Assembly: GCA_907164885.2 (NCBI GenBank)
Contig: OU015495.1
Location: forward strand, 211,760,686 to 211,824,685
Direction of reading: 5' to 3'
Origin: Dolomedes plantarius
Lineage: Eukaryota; Arthropoda; Arachnida; Araneae; Dolomedidae
DNA length: 64,000 nucleotides
Shown: piece after piece, positions 1 to 18,161 of the stretch
Position numbering within the stretch: position 1 is the first letter of the stretch
Layout of the letters: each line of letters begins with the position of its first letter
Notes under the pieces: generated by a model
Told to the model about the DNA's origin: nothing
The model's input: the letters and a program-made list of their open reading frames with translations, nothing else
The model's database searches: none
Translations under genes and position numbers: made by a program

Positions 1-1135
1 AAAGGATTCCGTTCACAGTTGCTTTATAATTTTTCCTAACATTTGTAGCGAAAAATTGTTACAACTTAAAAGGCTTAGAACTCTGAAATACGCATTCAAA
101 GATGACTCAGTTGCTCGATTCAATTTCTAAAGTAACATTAGGACGAATTTTTCTATTACTTCCGTGGCTCATCAATAGAATGTTATTGTTTTTGTTAGGA
201 TACCTAGACCAACGTGTGAAAAGCTTATATCCGTAATTGATTCTAACATCTATCCAAGCAAATTTTTTATATTAATTTAAAATAATGGTGAGGAGCTCAA
301 TCAAGATTTTACATCTTCTCATACAGCCAAAGATACATTAGACTTCTTCAAGCATAAAACAGTTTTAAGAGAAAAAATGGAGAATTTTAAAATTTTTTAA
401 CAATAGATGCCTAACAGTCATCATACATGGTTGTCTGATTTTGTCTTTTAGACTTAAATACTTAAAAACGCAATTTCTTGAACAAAAACATATTCTACAT
501 TTAAACTCAGTCATTAGAAATGAGTCGAAGGAAATTCTTAAGTCGAAGGAATTTCAGTTTTGCATATTTTAAAATCATAAACTAGGTGATGTAGGCTAAT
601 CTATTATACCAAACGAGGGTTTTTAAGAAATGTGACTAAATATTGTTATATTATTAGACAATTTAAGATTAAAGGTGATCCTCAAAACTTTTCTAATTGT
701 GTAGTTGATGATTTTCTTTTAAATAAGGCTGGATTCAAAATTCAGAGTAGACCAATATAGTATGTTCAATTTATTTTGTTCTGAGACACTTTGGTTCTGA
801 GACAAAAGTATTTACAACTGTTAATTGGAGGGTTGAGAGTTAAAGTAAACCATGTTCATGAAATTCAGGTCTGAGAAAATTTATCTCAAATTTGAACAAT
901 CATAATTAATTAACCATTGACTTATGCTTGTTTTTTCTGCTTAAGTAAAATAGTTCCATGTTTCATGTAAACTTTGTTATTGATATTGTCTAACAGAATA
1001 CAGCTGATATTGAGGCACTACACAGAATTTGAGTGGATGCTGCACTTCCCTCTGAAACTTCAATCTTTGAGAAATTGTTATCATTTACAACACTTAAGTA
1101 AGCAGATACTTACAGAACGGGCCAATTTTACATTT
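1..1135. other. AT-rich sequence, no gene recognised
   Basis: No reading frame with recognisable protein similarity, no RNA gene and no terminal repeat was found here. A short direct duplication (agtcgaagga, twice near 523-552) is the only local structure noted. Confidence 0.6.
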
Positions 1136-1179
1136 CTATTTCGCCCAGTGCACGGGCATAATAGTAAAATTATGAGTAG

Positions 1180-1668
1180 TGGGGATTACGGTTACGGTTA
1201 TAGTTATAGACACTCGAAATTTCCGAATGGCAATGCTCACTTTTTCCCATCGCAAAAGGCTCAGCGCATGCGAAAACCCTAAAGAGCGTTGGAACGGCAC
1301 GTGTATCACAAAAGACCGACGCGTTATGCACGCACAAAATAACAGCACTGCGAGCGGCCTGTGATGATACCTATGTGGTAAATGTGTAATCAAAATAAAA
1401 GATTTCTTTTGTCCTATCTGTGTTGTTATCAGTGAGGAGTGTCTTGCTTATGTCTTATGCAAATTTCCTCCTTTGACCCGATCGTGTTTTTGTAGGACGT
1501 TCGCAGAGCTGTTTTTTTTTGCGTCCGTTTTTTGTGATAGATGTACCGTTTCAACGCTATTTAGGGATTTCGAACGCGCTGAGCATTTGGAGATTGAAAA
1601 AAAGTAGGCGTTGCTATTCGAAAATTGCGAGTTTCTGTACCTATAACCGTAACCGTGAGCGCCACTTT
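1180..1668. repeat. Long imperfect inverted repeat
   Basis: The segment at about 1180-1365 and the reverse complement of about 1490-1668 align over roughly 180 bases. Shared blocks include cggttacggttata, gctcagcgc, and the stretch around the tatcacaaaa motif; a purine-rich stretch ending in an acagc/tctgcga-like block is also shared. The arms are clearly diverged and separated by about 120 bases. Frames read on the two strands give similar short peptides only because the DNA is an inverted repeat. It could be two copies of one repeat in head-to-head orientation, or an old foldback element; I see no target-site duplication. Confidence 0.65.
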
Positions 1669-1827
1669 GTTGCCATTCACAGAATCTCGAGCTCATACCT
1701 CTGAATAACTATATATGAAATCTCATTTGGAGCGGTTGAACGGAACGGCCGCTAGAGGTCCATATATCAGCAAAGTTTTTTTTTTATGACCACCCTGTTT
1801 TTATTTCTTTTGTAGCATGCAATAGAG

Positions 1828-2144
1828 CAGGGGTGGGCATTAAGTCGATCGCGATCGACCAGTGGATCACCAAGACATTCTGGCGTGACCGCCTTTACTA
1901 ATACCTATGATTATTATTATTATTATTATGTTTGTATCTTGCGTTTTGCTTTAAACGCGGTTTTAAAAGAGTAAGTTTTTTTAATGTAGTTATGTAGGTA
2001 AGTACATATTCCGCACTTCTTATTAAGTTATAATAAATATTGTAGACCTTTTTTTAGCTCAACAAACCTACGCCACTGGGTGGACCGCAACGCCTTGAAA
2101 AAATTAAAAGTAGCCCGTACCCTGGAAAAGTCTGCCCGACCCTG
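1828..2144. mobile_element. hAT-type MITE, 317 bp
   Basis: Ends match as short inverted repeats, CAGGGGTGGGCA at the left and the complement of TGCCCGACCCTG at the right (10 of 12 positions). The element is bracketed by a perfect 8-bp duplication, caatagag, at 1820-1827 and 2145-2152. An 8-bp TSD with CAGGG-type termini is characteristic of the hAT superfamily. There is no transposase; the interior contains a (TTA)n stretch near 1910-1930. Confidence 0.85.
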
Positions 2145-2152
2145 CAATAGAG

Positions 2153-2702
2153 GTTGAGCGTTTTGGAAAAGGCAATGTCTTTAAAGAGCAAGTGTGCAAA
2201 CATAAGTCTCATTTGATACAGAGTTGCTGTCCTCTTCAAGGACTTGTCTTATTCTCTCTCTCTGCACGAACTCAATGCAGTTCCTTTTCAACTTCAAGAG
2301 TTTTTTTCTTCTTTTTTCTCAGGGCCATGCTTGCTTTTTATCTTATGCATAAGCTCATCACACAACCTTCAAATATCTGTTGAAGGAACCTTAAAGTGTA
2401 ACTTGAATTTTTCGAAAACTCTTGATATTAGTATTTATATTTCAATGGTTGGTTGTTTTTCATCAGCACACTTCGCAACATAGATTTCATACTTATTTTT
2501 TCAATGCTAAGTTTAGGATGCAGATACTTTTGTTGGCATAACGTTTTTCGCCAATAGTTACAATTTTAGCAACCGAAATATTTGATGTGAGCATCGTCAT
2601 CACAATCAACAATACCTGTTTGAAGTTGCCTCACTCCTTCTGTCAATTACTCAAAAAAAACCTATTTTTTACTAAGGTTTCTATACAGACTTTCCTTACT
2701 TA
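2153..2702. other. Non-coding, nothing recognised
   Basis: Short open frames here have no recognisable domain, and they overlap each other without coding signal. Confidence 0.5.
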
Positions 2703-3154
2703 TCTATACAAATAAAGAGACAAGTGGAAGTCGAGAGATCACGTGACCGTAACTCATCCGGGCGGGCACCGATAATCGAAAAAAAATGGCCGACATATAT
2801 ACAGGAAACGGTGTAATTTTTTTTCTCATGAAAGTACATAAATGTTACATATTTGGAAAGAGCTTCGAAAACTGATAATTTTTTCTGCGTACACTTATTC
2901 TGTTAATTCAATAGTTTTAGAGATATTTTCATTATAAAATCACTCACTGTTGAGAAACCAAATCATGTGGTGCACTGGTGCTGCCATCTGTCGGCAGCGA
3001 CGGGAATGAAAATTGAAAGGAATTTATTCACTTGAATTTAATACATTTGTAGGCCTTTTTTTTCTTTTGTGGGGCCCGAAGTACATAAATATGTTACACG
3101 GATGGCTTGAGCGTAGCTAGGCGAAGCCCGAGCCTAGCCGGGCTGCCCGGCTAG
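2703..3154 (+). mobile_element. Candidate non-autonomous Helitron-like element
   Basis: The left edge reads TCTATACAAATAAAGAGA after an A, and the right edge ends in CTAG followed by T, as expected for Helitron insertion between A and T. The last 21 bases form a near-perfect palindrome (3134-3143 and 3145-3154, one-base centre), a GC-rich hairpin at the 3' end. In classical Helitrons the hairpin lies about 10 bases inside CTRR, whereas here it includes CTAG, so the call is tentative. No Rep/helicase is encoded. Confidence 0.4.
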
Positions 3155-3876
3155 TTCTCAATATTCTAGCTAAAATTTGTTGTAAACTCTCATATTTTCA
3201 TAAAGTGTGAGTGTTCGGAATTTCACGGCAAGTACGAGTTCACTGCCGGGGGGGGGATGCCAGATGACATATTGCCAGAGGACTGATGAAGACGAATGCT
3301 CATTGGTTGTTCCGGGGCCATGTGTCAACGATGTTGCTATTTTTTTTTCCAAGTCGTTTTGATTCGATATATTCGCACGTTTTCTGTGTAGTCGCACCAT
3401 TTTCTTGTTATTAATTCTATCCCTATGATATTTATTCGATTCAATTTATTAAATATTCTTTCAAATATCATTTAAGTTTTATTTAGGCATTATGTCACGG
3501 AAATTTCTGGAAGTTGGGGTAAGTACTCCAAAAATTCTACTATAAATCCATTCATCCGATTATTCGTATATCAATACTAATTAGTGGACATCCACTGAAA
3601 TAAATCTCCAGTGAGAATTTTCATAAAATGTGAACATTTTCATAAAATTTTACTCATACCTCTGAACTCATACCTATGGACATCTTTATAAAATAGTGAA
3701 ATACTCTGCTTTTAGCTGAGACACTACCATCCTTTGGATATGGTGTCGTAGTCTTTGAGCTGTGTACTAACCCACGAAAGAAAACGCTCTGTTTAGAATA
3801 GTCTGAAAATTTCCTAAATGATATAAATATTTTCTGCAAAAGTGACTGTGTGGTAAGTTCAGAACAATGAAATAAG
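3155..3876. other. Non-coding, nothing recognised
   Basis: Includes a G tract (about 3247-3254) and small unsupported frames. No domain or element ends recognised. Confidence 0.5.
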
Positions 3877-3880
3877 TTAA

Positions 3881-4430
3881 GGCTGCTATGTACTAACCCC
3901 ATTGGATTCGCTCACCTCAATGTTAACCTATGGAGAAAATTTGTCCAAGGATTGCCGAGTTGGATTCGAAGATTTAAAAAAAAAATGTACTCCGTCATAG
4001 AGAAAGAAATTTTACATTTGTGTACATTTTTCGTATTTTTAAAAAGAGGAATTAATATTTTAAAATTTGTATTATTCGAGAAAAAGTCTGGTAAAGTGTG
4101 TTTTAAACGCTCATAAATTCCTCCGGCGGACGAAATTTATAAAATGAATCCTGTAGCGCTTTGCAGAAAAGTTCGGGCTATCTGACAATATCAATTTTAT
4201 TTGATTATCAGACTTTATGTACCTGTAAATAGTTGACAAAAATATATTTTAAATAAAAAATTGGGGACAGCGTTTAACCCCCCTATAGAGATAGAGCCAT
4301 TACAATCCCTCAAAATGTCATTCCTAAGGGAAGTGGAATTCCGAACTGTCAAATGGACTCCTCCCAAAAACAAGAGTCTGCAAGAAGAGGAAGAGAGAAA
4401 TACGATTTTTGTTCTTAGTACATAGCAGCC
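3881..4430. mobile_element. TTAA-flanked element with short terminal inverted repeats
   Basis: The left end GGCTGCTATGTACTAA is matched exactly, in inverted orientation, at the right end, and TTAA stands directly outside both ends (3877-3880 and 4431-4434). TTAA targets are used by piggyBac and Kolobok transposons. The 550-bp body has no transposase. Because TTAA is its own complement, it could alternatively be part of the inverted repeat rather than a duplication. Confidence 0.6.
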
Positions 4431-4434
4431 TTAA

Positions 4435-7400
4435 ATCACAGAATAGATCTACTAAAGCACGTCCTTGTTCACAACTTAGAAAATGGACTTGTTCCACTAT
4501 TGATCTGAAAGGAAATCAGTTCTATTCAGTGGTACAAAGAACTGTCTTTCATCTAAGGATTAAAATATATAGGATAAACTTGGTTCACTATTGCATTAAA
4601 AATGTAAATTTTTTACGGTATCATGGTAGTGTTAGTACGAAATTGTCAAAATGTGGACTTGGTTCACTTTAACACTGAGTCCTCCAATTGAACAACCTTT
4701 GGACACTTCTGCAGAGGCTCTAAAATGAATGATCTTTTGAATGTAAAAAAAACCCGTGAAAATTTAAGGAAAATGTTGTTTATTAGCGTTGTAAGAAATT
4801 GAAATATATTAGCAGAGTCATTTTTGTTACAAAATAACTTGCTGAACATATCGTCTTTAATACTCGGAATTAAGACGAAATAGCAAATAAACGTTATTAA
4901 CAATGGATCGGACATATTTTCTTCAAAATATGTCTAATCAATTTAAATTTAATTGAACGCCATGCCGATGGATTATGCTAAATGTAGATAATTATTCAAA
5001 ATTGAAGAAGTTCTATATTTGCCATAAATTCTTTCACTTTACAATAACATCCACCTTACTCTAAACATTTGTAGTCACTGAGACTCCAGTAATCAAATTC
5101 TTTGGCATTTATATCATCATGCGCCGGTTAATTTGCTTAACGAATTGGCCGTTCAATTTTCTTGTACTTACACCATTATTCGATTTAATGTTCGTTCCAT
5201 CAAACTTGGATTCAATTATCCAATCAACATTTAACCATTTTCGCTTAAAATTTTACTCCGATGTATATTTTTGTTTTTGAGTTTAGATTATGATCTAGAC
5301 AAAGTGGTTTTGAGATAATTATTAGATTCGGAGTTCGTAATGAAAATGCTGAACATGGCGTTATGCTTCGAAATTAATTTAAATAATTCTAGAATATTTC
5401 TATAATCGATTTACATTAATCTATTTAAACAATAAGTGAATAAAGCATTGCTCATATTTCGTGCTATTGTTTCTCTTAATCATAAATAATCAAATTTATT
5501 TTATCTGTCGTAAGAATAAAGGAATGAAATTTCTTAATATTCTAACAGTAGTGTAGAAAGGGACAGAAGAAAAATTATATGTATTTAAAAAAATTTAAAT
5601 TAACTTTATAAAAATCTTAGAAAAATTCCAACTATCCATAAATCTAGATAGAAAGAATAGTTTGTATCGCTTTCGGACTTTGTTTATTTATCATTTTTGT
5701 ACTATATTAATCGTTGCACTTTGATCATAAACTGTAAGTTACCTGTTAGACAAAACTGCAGTATTATTTTAATTATCTACAGCCTTAGATCCTTCTATCA
5801 GTGATTCTGAGGATTCAGTATTATGGTGTAATGTTTGAGCTTTAGTTTAATTCTTACCATAAGCTTTTAATATCTAGATTAGATTGTCCTGCTGATACTT
5901 TTTCAGTTCCTCTGTTAAATTAATGACCCATCCTCATAACATAGGGAATTCAAAGGCTGAAAGTATTTGTAAAAATGTTGTGAAATGTTTATATCAATCT
6001 CTCAATAACACTCATATGCTTTCTGATTAAATACATTGTATTTATTCGTATTATCCCTTTATCTGTTAGGTAAACTTTATCTCAAATATATCTGTAACAA
6101 ATTCCGTACCATATATATAACTTACATAAGATGGCAGTATTTTTAATTATTCATTACTTTTGTAAAGGAACCTTGAATGTAAGTACCTGAAACAATCACT
6201 ATTGGAGCTGTGCATTATCACGGTATATAGGACAAAAGTATTTCATGAAGTCGACGCCTCTGAGCAGGTAATAAAATGAGTCCTTAACTCGGTGTTTCAA
6301 ACTGTTCTGGCGGTTCCTGTCATCACTAGTACATTGACATACATGTATTTATAGTGATATAATTAAAGACTCACAAGTTCGTCATAAAATTCAGTTTGTC
6401 CTGTCATTTGTAAGGTATACACAAGATTCGATTCACAAGAATCGAACTTTTTGGTGAATGAATTAAAGAAGCTGCTTGAGATATGCTAATTTCGGCATAC
6501 GCGCTTGGTATAAATACCAAGCAGCTTGATTAAAAAAAAGGGGTGTCGTTAAGGTTGAAAAAGGTTGTTAAAGTTGATAGATAAGCGTAAGGAAGCTACG
6601 AGGAAAGCAGCTCCAGGTGTTATTTTGCGCCAGTGCTTAGGGGGCCCAAAGTGGCAGTACTGCTGGTTTGACTCTCTGCTGGTTTGTGAGTATTTGCAAA
6701 GTGTATTTCTATTGAATGTTAATATATATTCCGTACAAGTAGTACGTATGATTATTGCTGTAAAAGCAAATTCTATATGTGCAACGAATTCAATAAACAT
6801 TGCTTCATGTATAAACTGTGTTTGTATCAAATTCATTTAGAATGCCACTTCAAATTATATACACCCAAGTCTGGGTAGAAGTGAGCTATTTACTCTACAC
6901 ATTGTGACACAAAATTTTCATGTTAAAATGATATTATTTAACATTTCATATTCGGCAGGAAATACGCGTGATTCAAGGCAATGTAACCACCAGTTGCAAG
7001 TAGCAAAAATTTGAAACGTAATTCTTTTGTACATGAGAATAAACTACGATACAAATCGCAAAGCATAACAGAAAAAGATCATTTTCCTTCTCCAAGCTAA
7101 AATAATAATAAGTTTAAAAATTATGCCAAATTAAACAAAAGTTTAGCTTTTTATAATTTAAATTAATATATTAATATTATTAAAAATTCTATATGGTAAT
7201 ATTTATGAAATATTCTTTTATAAGTAAATAAGAAACTTAACAAATTTTCAAATGTATTATAATGGGTATTATAATACATATATTATAGTCGGGTAAAAAG
7301 TAATTGTCACTTAAACATAATTTGTTTATTGGGAAATCCTGACTGGATTCAAAATATGTCTCGAATCCACTATTAATGTTAAATTGTGTTGCTAACCAAT

Positions 7401-8640
7401 AACAGGTCTGAAACACTGCTCTAAACTAACACCATTTATTTCCTTCCAGGATAAAATGTATTTCATACTCCATACCAATCTATCTCTCGAAGTGAGTACA
7501 TATGAGTGAATGAATGAGTTATGTACGTATAATTTCCCATCAAAGAGAATTGGTAAACAACAACAAAAAGTGCATTCCCTTTGAAAGATGTGTGATTTTC
7601 AGTCTAGATTGAAAAAAATATTTTATGCAGGACGTCATAAGTATATATTTTTATTTCATTATTAAAAATTTCTCGATTTCTTTTTCCGTTCATTATGCGA
7701 GAAAAACATTTACTTTTTTATAATCTAATGTTCAAGAAATTAATTTGAATGAATTTTTTTATGTTTCGTTGCTATTTGAATGACAACATTTCTAATTAAC
7801 AGGATTCTTATTCATTTTATGCCACATTCATAGCTTCAAAATGTTTTTGCATATGCAATTAAATATTTACCAGCAATTTGTTAAAAACAAGAAATTAGTT
7901 TTTTCAAATCCACAGTCATGCATAAAATTGGATAACTTGGTGTAAACATCTCTGAGCAAGAAAGGAAAAAATAGATAAATTTTTCCAGTGGGCGAGTAAA
8001 AATTGCGAATAGTAAGATAACATTTAAAACTTCTTAAATACCTAACACGAATAAAAATGTATTTTTCACTATATGTTCATTTTATTCTTGAAATAATAAT
8101 ACTTTTTTAGACGTATAGTTTAAATTCTCTACCGTATAAAAAGTTAGGGAATTTGAAATGTTTATTTTCTGAGTTGAAAAAAGAACCTTTTTACGTATCA
8201 GCTGTTTTTCTAATTTAATAATTTAAGTTTATGGTATAAATACTGCTTTATTCTGAAAGTTTTACAGTAATTAATACCATAAACCTAAGCACCTATATAT
8301 ACTTATTAAAAGTTTAAACATTTTACGTTATTCTAATTCGCCCAAGTTCCTCTAATTGACCATCTAGTTAAAGAAAACTAAGATTCTCAAAAGCCAAAAT
8401 GTCGAAATATGATTTCTACGTTACGTGTTAACGTCTGTTTAAAGTTTCGATTTATTTTACACCATGGAAGACAACGCTGCCATCACAGAACGCTGTTGCA
8501 ATAATCATATGTTGGTAACAGCCTATTTTATCTCTCCAATCCTTTAATATTTGTGATCAAACTACCTTATGCAAAATAGTGGCCGTGCAGTCAGAATACG
8601 TCATTTGCGAGGAGCATAAAAATGCATGTCTCAGACCAAA
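4435..8640. other. AT-rich sequence with two hairpins
   Basis: No protein or RNA gene is recognisable in 4.2 kb. Two compact secondary structures stand out: a 10-bp stem (6469-6478 with 6518-6527) enclosing a competing 8-bp stem around 6503-6522, and a 12-bp stem with a 4-base loop (7252-7263 with 7268-7279). The remainder is ordinary AT-rich sequence. Confidence 0.55.
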
Positions 8641-8721
8641 GCGGCAATTGTCGCTGCGAGGCTGAGATTACACATCTGGCATAGCCAAATTGTAACAATA
8701 ACCTCCAGGCATCATTTAACC

Positions 8722-9610
8722 GAAGAACTGCGATGGCGAGCTATTGGGAGACTAGAGGCAGGACAAAGTTAGGCAGAAGTGGCCAGATGGCTAAATGTGA
8801 GTCCGTCTGTGGTTCATAGACTTTGGCAACAATTTCTAACCACGGATTCGGCATCCAGGAGGTTCAGCCAAGGACGGCCATACGCTACGACGAGTGCCTA
8901 TGACCGATATTAGTCATTATGCGCACGAAGGAATAGAACCGCAACTCCGTCTGAACTCAGTCTCCGTCTATCCTCCCTCGCTGCAAACTCCGGAAGGTTG
9001 GTATCAACGTCAACCGTGCGTAGAAGGCTACACGAAGGTGGTTTTTGCGATGCGACCAGCCATTTGCGTCCCTATCATGTCACGCCATAGGCGGGAACGT
9101 TTGCAGTGGCCACGTCAACATGTCCACTGGACGCGTGATAAGTGGAGGGCTGTTCACTATATGGATGAGTCCAAGTTTAGATTCCAAAGCGATAGTAGGC
9201 GTATTTTGATTTGGAAAGAACCTGGAACTCGTTTTCATCTATCACATATCCGTGAAAGGGCTGCAAACGGATCTGGCAGTGTTTGTGTTTGGGGCGGTAT
9301 CTCTTTGGTTGGACGCACAGATCTCCACCGCACAGGGCTCGCATCGTGGATGCTTATCTTGAGCAGGAAACAATTCAGAGTATGGAGTGGCCGATCACTG
9401 GACCTGAATCCTATCGAGCATGTCTGGGATGGGTTAGGACGACGTATAACTGCTCTCAGTCCTCCTCCTAGGACCCTAGCCACGCTTTCAACTGCTTTGC
9501 AAGAGCAATGGCTCTCACTTCCTACCGAACTCATAGACCGCATAATTGACAGCATCACACATCGCTTTATGTGCTGTATTGCTTCTCGGGGGGATCATAC
9601 GCCATATTAA
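8722..9610 (+). pseudogene. Decayed Tc1-type transposase (DD34E family)
   Basis: Remnant of a Tc1 transposase, the DDE enzyme that cuts and pastes its own element at TA sites. Near 8728-8830 a paired-like helix-turn-helix is readable (RWRAIGRLEAGQ then VHRLWQQF) with a stop codon inside it. Further on come the first catalytic region MDESKF (about 9161), VWGGISLVGRTDLH (about 9288-9329) and the third catalytic block LDLNPIEHVWD (about 9402-9434), ending in the family-typical RGDHTPY at 9591-9609. The segment that should carry the second aspartate (the DNARPH region) is missing: about 50 residues are deleted after GRTDLH, and the reading frame shifts before and after the junction. The longest open piece is 8894-9610. 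I could not find matching terminal inverted repeats, so the element's limits are unknown. Clearly non-functional. Confidence 0.88.
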
Positions 9611-15667
<6,057 letters not shown>

Positions 15668-15980
15668 GGACAAGTGCTAATCGGGCCAGAGTCAGCCCAG
15701 TTCTAGCACGTTGGGCTTCGGACTTCAGGTTTCAGTTCGAAACCCGACGAACGTCATTAAATACCTTCGTGTCTAGGCCGGATATATGAAAATTAAATCT
15801 GTAGACTGAAAAGTCCATCTCACAAAGGGTGGGAGAAGATACGCCCAGATGTAGCCTCTGGGGGTGTTCGGTCAAAATTGAGGTGGCACCGGGCTTGGTG
15901 ACGGTTCACACATACGATGACCGTATTGAAAGCTACCAACGATTCTCGCAGTTAACCCTTCAAGCGGTATCAATTTTCAC
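15668..15980 (+). repeat. Probable tRNA-derived SINE
   Basis: A tRNA-like head is seen with a box A-like block (cagcccagttctagcacg, 15693-15710) and a box B-like block (agttcgaaaccc, 15734-15745) about 42 bases apart, the spacing of an RNA polymerase III promoter. It is followed by a non-tRNA GC-richer body to about 15980. The head does not fold as an intact tRNA by eye. No clear TSD was found, so the ends are approximate; a diverged tRNA pseudogene is the alternative. Confidence 0.6.
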
Positions 15981-16318
15981 CCTTTGAGGATTCCCCCTCC
16001 CCCGATTTTATTTTAACCTAAAGAATCTTTAAAATTTTTCCAATTAAAGGTTGCAAAAATATTTTTACTTCTTTAAACGGATAACAGATGGCAGCACTAG
16101 TCATTTTTCTGCTTATTTAGCTGGAATACATTGAAAGCAAGTAAAAAAAGAAAAGTTTAGAAAAGTTTAGGAAAATTTTGCACTGTGCAAACGGCGCCCG
16201 TCAAAGGGTTAGTCCGAATATCTTCATTGATAAGTGTCCCGTATTGGCAAACAGCAATTTTAATTCAAAGCAAAGCCGGTTGTATGCCGTTATGAGGAAG
16301 AATGTTTCCTCTGAGGAG

Positions 16319-16394
16319 CATTCGATCCTCAGAGGATCGAATGTTTATCGTATCATTTCGATCATTTATCGCAATGATACGATAAATGATCGAA
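16319..16394. repeat. Interlocking palindromes
   Basis: Three stems are packed in 76 bases: 16319-16330 with 16332-16343 (12 bp, one-base centre); 16347-16357 with 16373-16383 (11 bp); and 16357-16370 with 16381-16394 (14 bp). The last two share bases and cannot form completely at the same time. Confidence 0.8.
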
Positions 16395-16579
16395 AGAACG
16401 ATTTTGTAGCAGAGAGAAAGATTGATAATATAGTTTAAAAAATATAATCAAAGAAAAAATAATATGTTGTAAATGTTATAATCCTTATTTTGCAATCGTT
16501 CAAAAAATTTTCGGTCGTGTTTCAAAACTAAACATATTACGAAAAGCAAAACCTATAGATTCTCATTTTCCTAATACCA
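16395..16579. other. Short non-coding spacer
   Basis: Nothing recognised between the palindromes and the first 721-bp family copy. Confidence 0.5.
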
Positions 16580-16583
16580 TTAA

Positions 16584-17305
16584 GGGGATAGTGGACCTTC
16601 AAACCTAACTTTTTTTGTTTGGAATAGATTTGCTTGAAATTTGAATATGTGATTAGTACCATATATATGTAAAAGTGGTTAAAATTTAATGATGAAATAT
16701 CGATAATTTATGAATCATGAATTATTAATTATATAAAAAATTGGCCTCATTAAAAATGTTCCATGCGCATTTATTTTGCATATAATATGGTAATTTTTAC
16801 ATACAGGATACCTTATAGAAGTAACAATAAAGCTTATTCCTTATTTTAAGCATTGAGTAAAAATATAAAGAGAAAAAAATAATAATAGTGAAAACACCCT
16901 TTTTATGACGCAAAATACATATAAATCCTCTTTTCGAGTACAAAATTTAGAAATTCTGAGCTACGAAGCATAATTATTTTCAATAAGATTTATCTGATAT
17001 ACAGTTACGTATCTAAAACTTAAATTTCAGAGCAATATGATAATTAGAAATGCGCCCGGAGCATTTTGAATATTCGTATGACACGAAAATTTTTATTTTG
17101 AGAAAAACACATTTAAAGTTATTGCTATTAGTAACTACATAATATCGAAATTAAATGCAAATGCCTATAACTAGGAAAGTAATCACAGAAATTAAATTTT
17201 TTTTTTGCAACACATTCCTACAAGTCCGTAGTTTAACAATTCAATAAAATAAAAAAAAATCGAATTTTTGGACAAATTTCACTATTTTGAAAGTCCACTG
17301 TCCCC
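16584..17305. mobile_element. TTAA-target MITE family, copy 1
   Basis: Ends GGGGATAGTGGACCTTCAAA and, at the right, the complement of GGGGACAGTGGACTTTCAAA. TTAA stands directly outside both ends (16580-16583, 17306-17309). The body aligns with copies at 18162-18882 and 60594-61314 throughout. No transposase. TTAA targets point to piggyBac or Kolobok; the G-rich rather than CCC-type terminus makes Kolobok at least as likely. Confidence 0.88.
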
Positions 17306-17309
17306 TTAA

Positions 17310-17900
17310 GTATAAGGAAATCATAATTTTTTTAACAACAAAGAAAACATTCACTTTTTTTAATACATAAATTTCTTCCGCATTCAAATACACTGAATAC
17401 CTTGAACAGCCGCTGGTATGTTCGATCACGTCAAGCACTCTCCGGAAATCCAAATTTGAATTTTATCTTCAAAGTAGCATGATGTTTCAAGTCGCTGCAC
17501 TGGGGGGACATACAAAAAAAAAGAGTCATTAATCATTACTATTGGGTAGGAGATGTTAACGTTAAACTGTCGTCATCAATCGTTGCCATATCGCAAGAGA
17601 CTTTACCCCCATAATATATAAATGTGTCAAAAATATATGCCGAAAGAATACGTCAGGTTTATTTGTCTTCATTATGGAAAAGGATAGAGATACATTTTTC
17701 TGAAGTAAAATATTTCAGAAACCACATGTAGTTCGTTTTACTACCATGTTCTAAATTTCAGAACTATAGAAAGAAATTTCCGCCATCCCTCATCCATGTA
17801 AGTCCATAGATATTTTGCAATCTGGACTCTAATTTTCTGCTGTTATTTATTTGTTGTTGTTGTTGTCGTTTAATCGAGTAAAGTATTCAGTTGAATATTA
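17310..17900. other. Non-coding spacer
   Basis: No gene. Contains a short (TTG)n run near 17852-17867. Confidence 0.5.
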
Positions 17901-18157
17901 AGTGATATCTGAAACCTTTAATAAACAAACTAATAAGATCTGAATATCTAAAATATACTAATTAGCCTTACTCTTCGCTCGTTAGTTGGTTCGTTAGTCG
18001 CCCTTAGTTCGCTCGTTAGTCGCCCTTTAAAATTCGTGATCTAAAGGGTGAAGTTACGAAGTGATATCTGAAACCTTTAATAAACAAACTAATAAGATCT
18101 GAATATCTAAAATATACTAATTAGCCATACTCTTCGCTCGTTAGTTGGTTTCACCCT
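17901..18157 (+). repeat. Imperfect tandem duplication, period 159 bp
   Basis: The sequence from agtgatatctgaaaccttta (17901) recurs from 18060 and continues through the ttcgctcgttagttggtt block with few differences. The second copy stops at the TTAA where the 18162 MITE inserted, so the insertion is later than, or coincided with, the duplication end. Confidence 0.85.
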
Positions 18158-18161
18158 TTAA

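Noticed and set aside
2069..2078. tacgccactg within the hAT MITE at 1828-2144, resembling the end of the 44340 element
   Set aside because: A 10-base match without the partner end or an 8-bp duplication at that point; likely chance or a small inherited fragment.
15685..15755. Functional tRNA gene
   Set aside because: The box A and box B-like blocks are there, but the acceptor stem does not pair by eye and a long non-tRNA body follows, so SINE-like is better.
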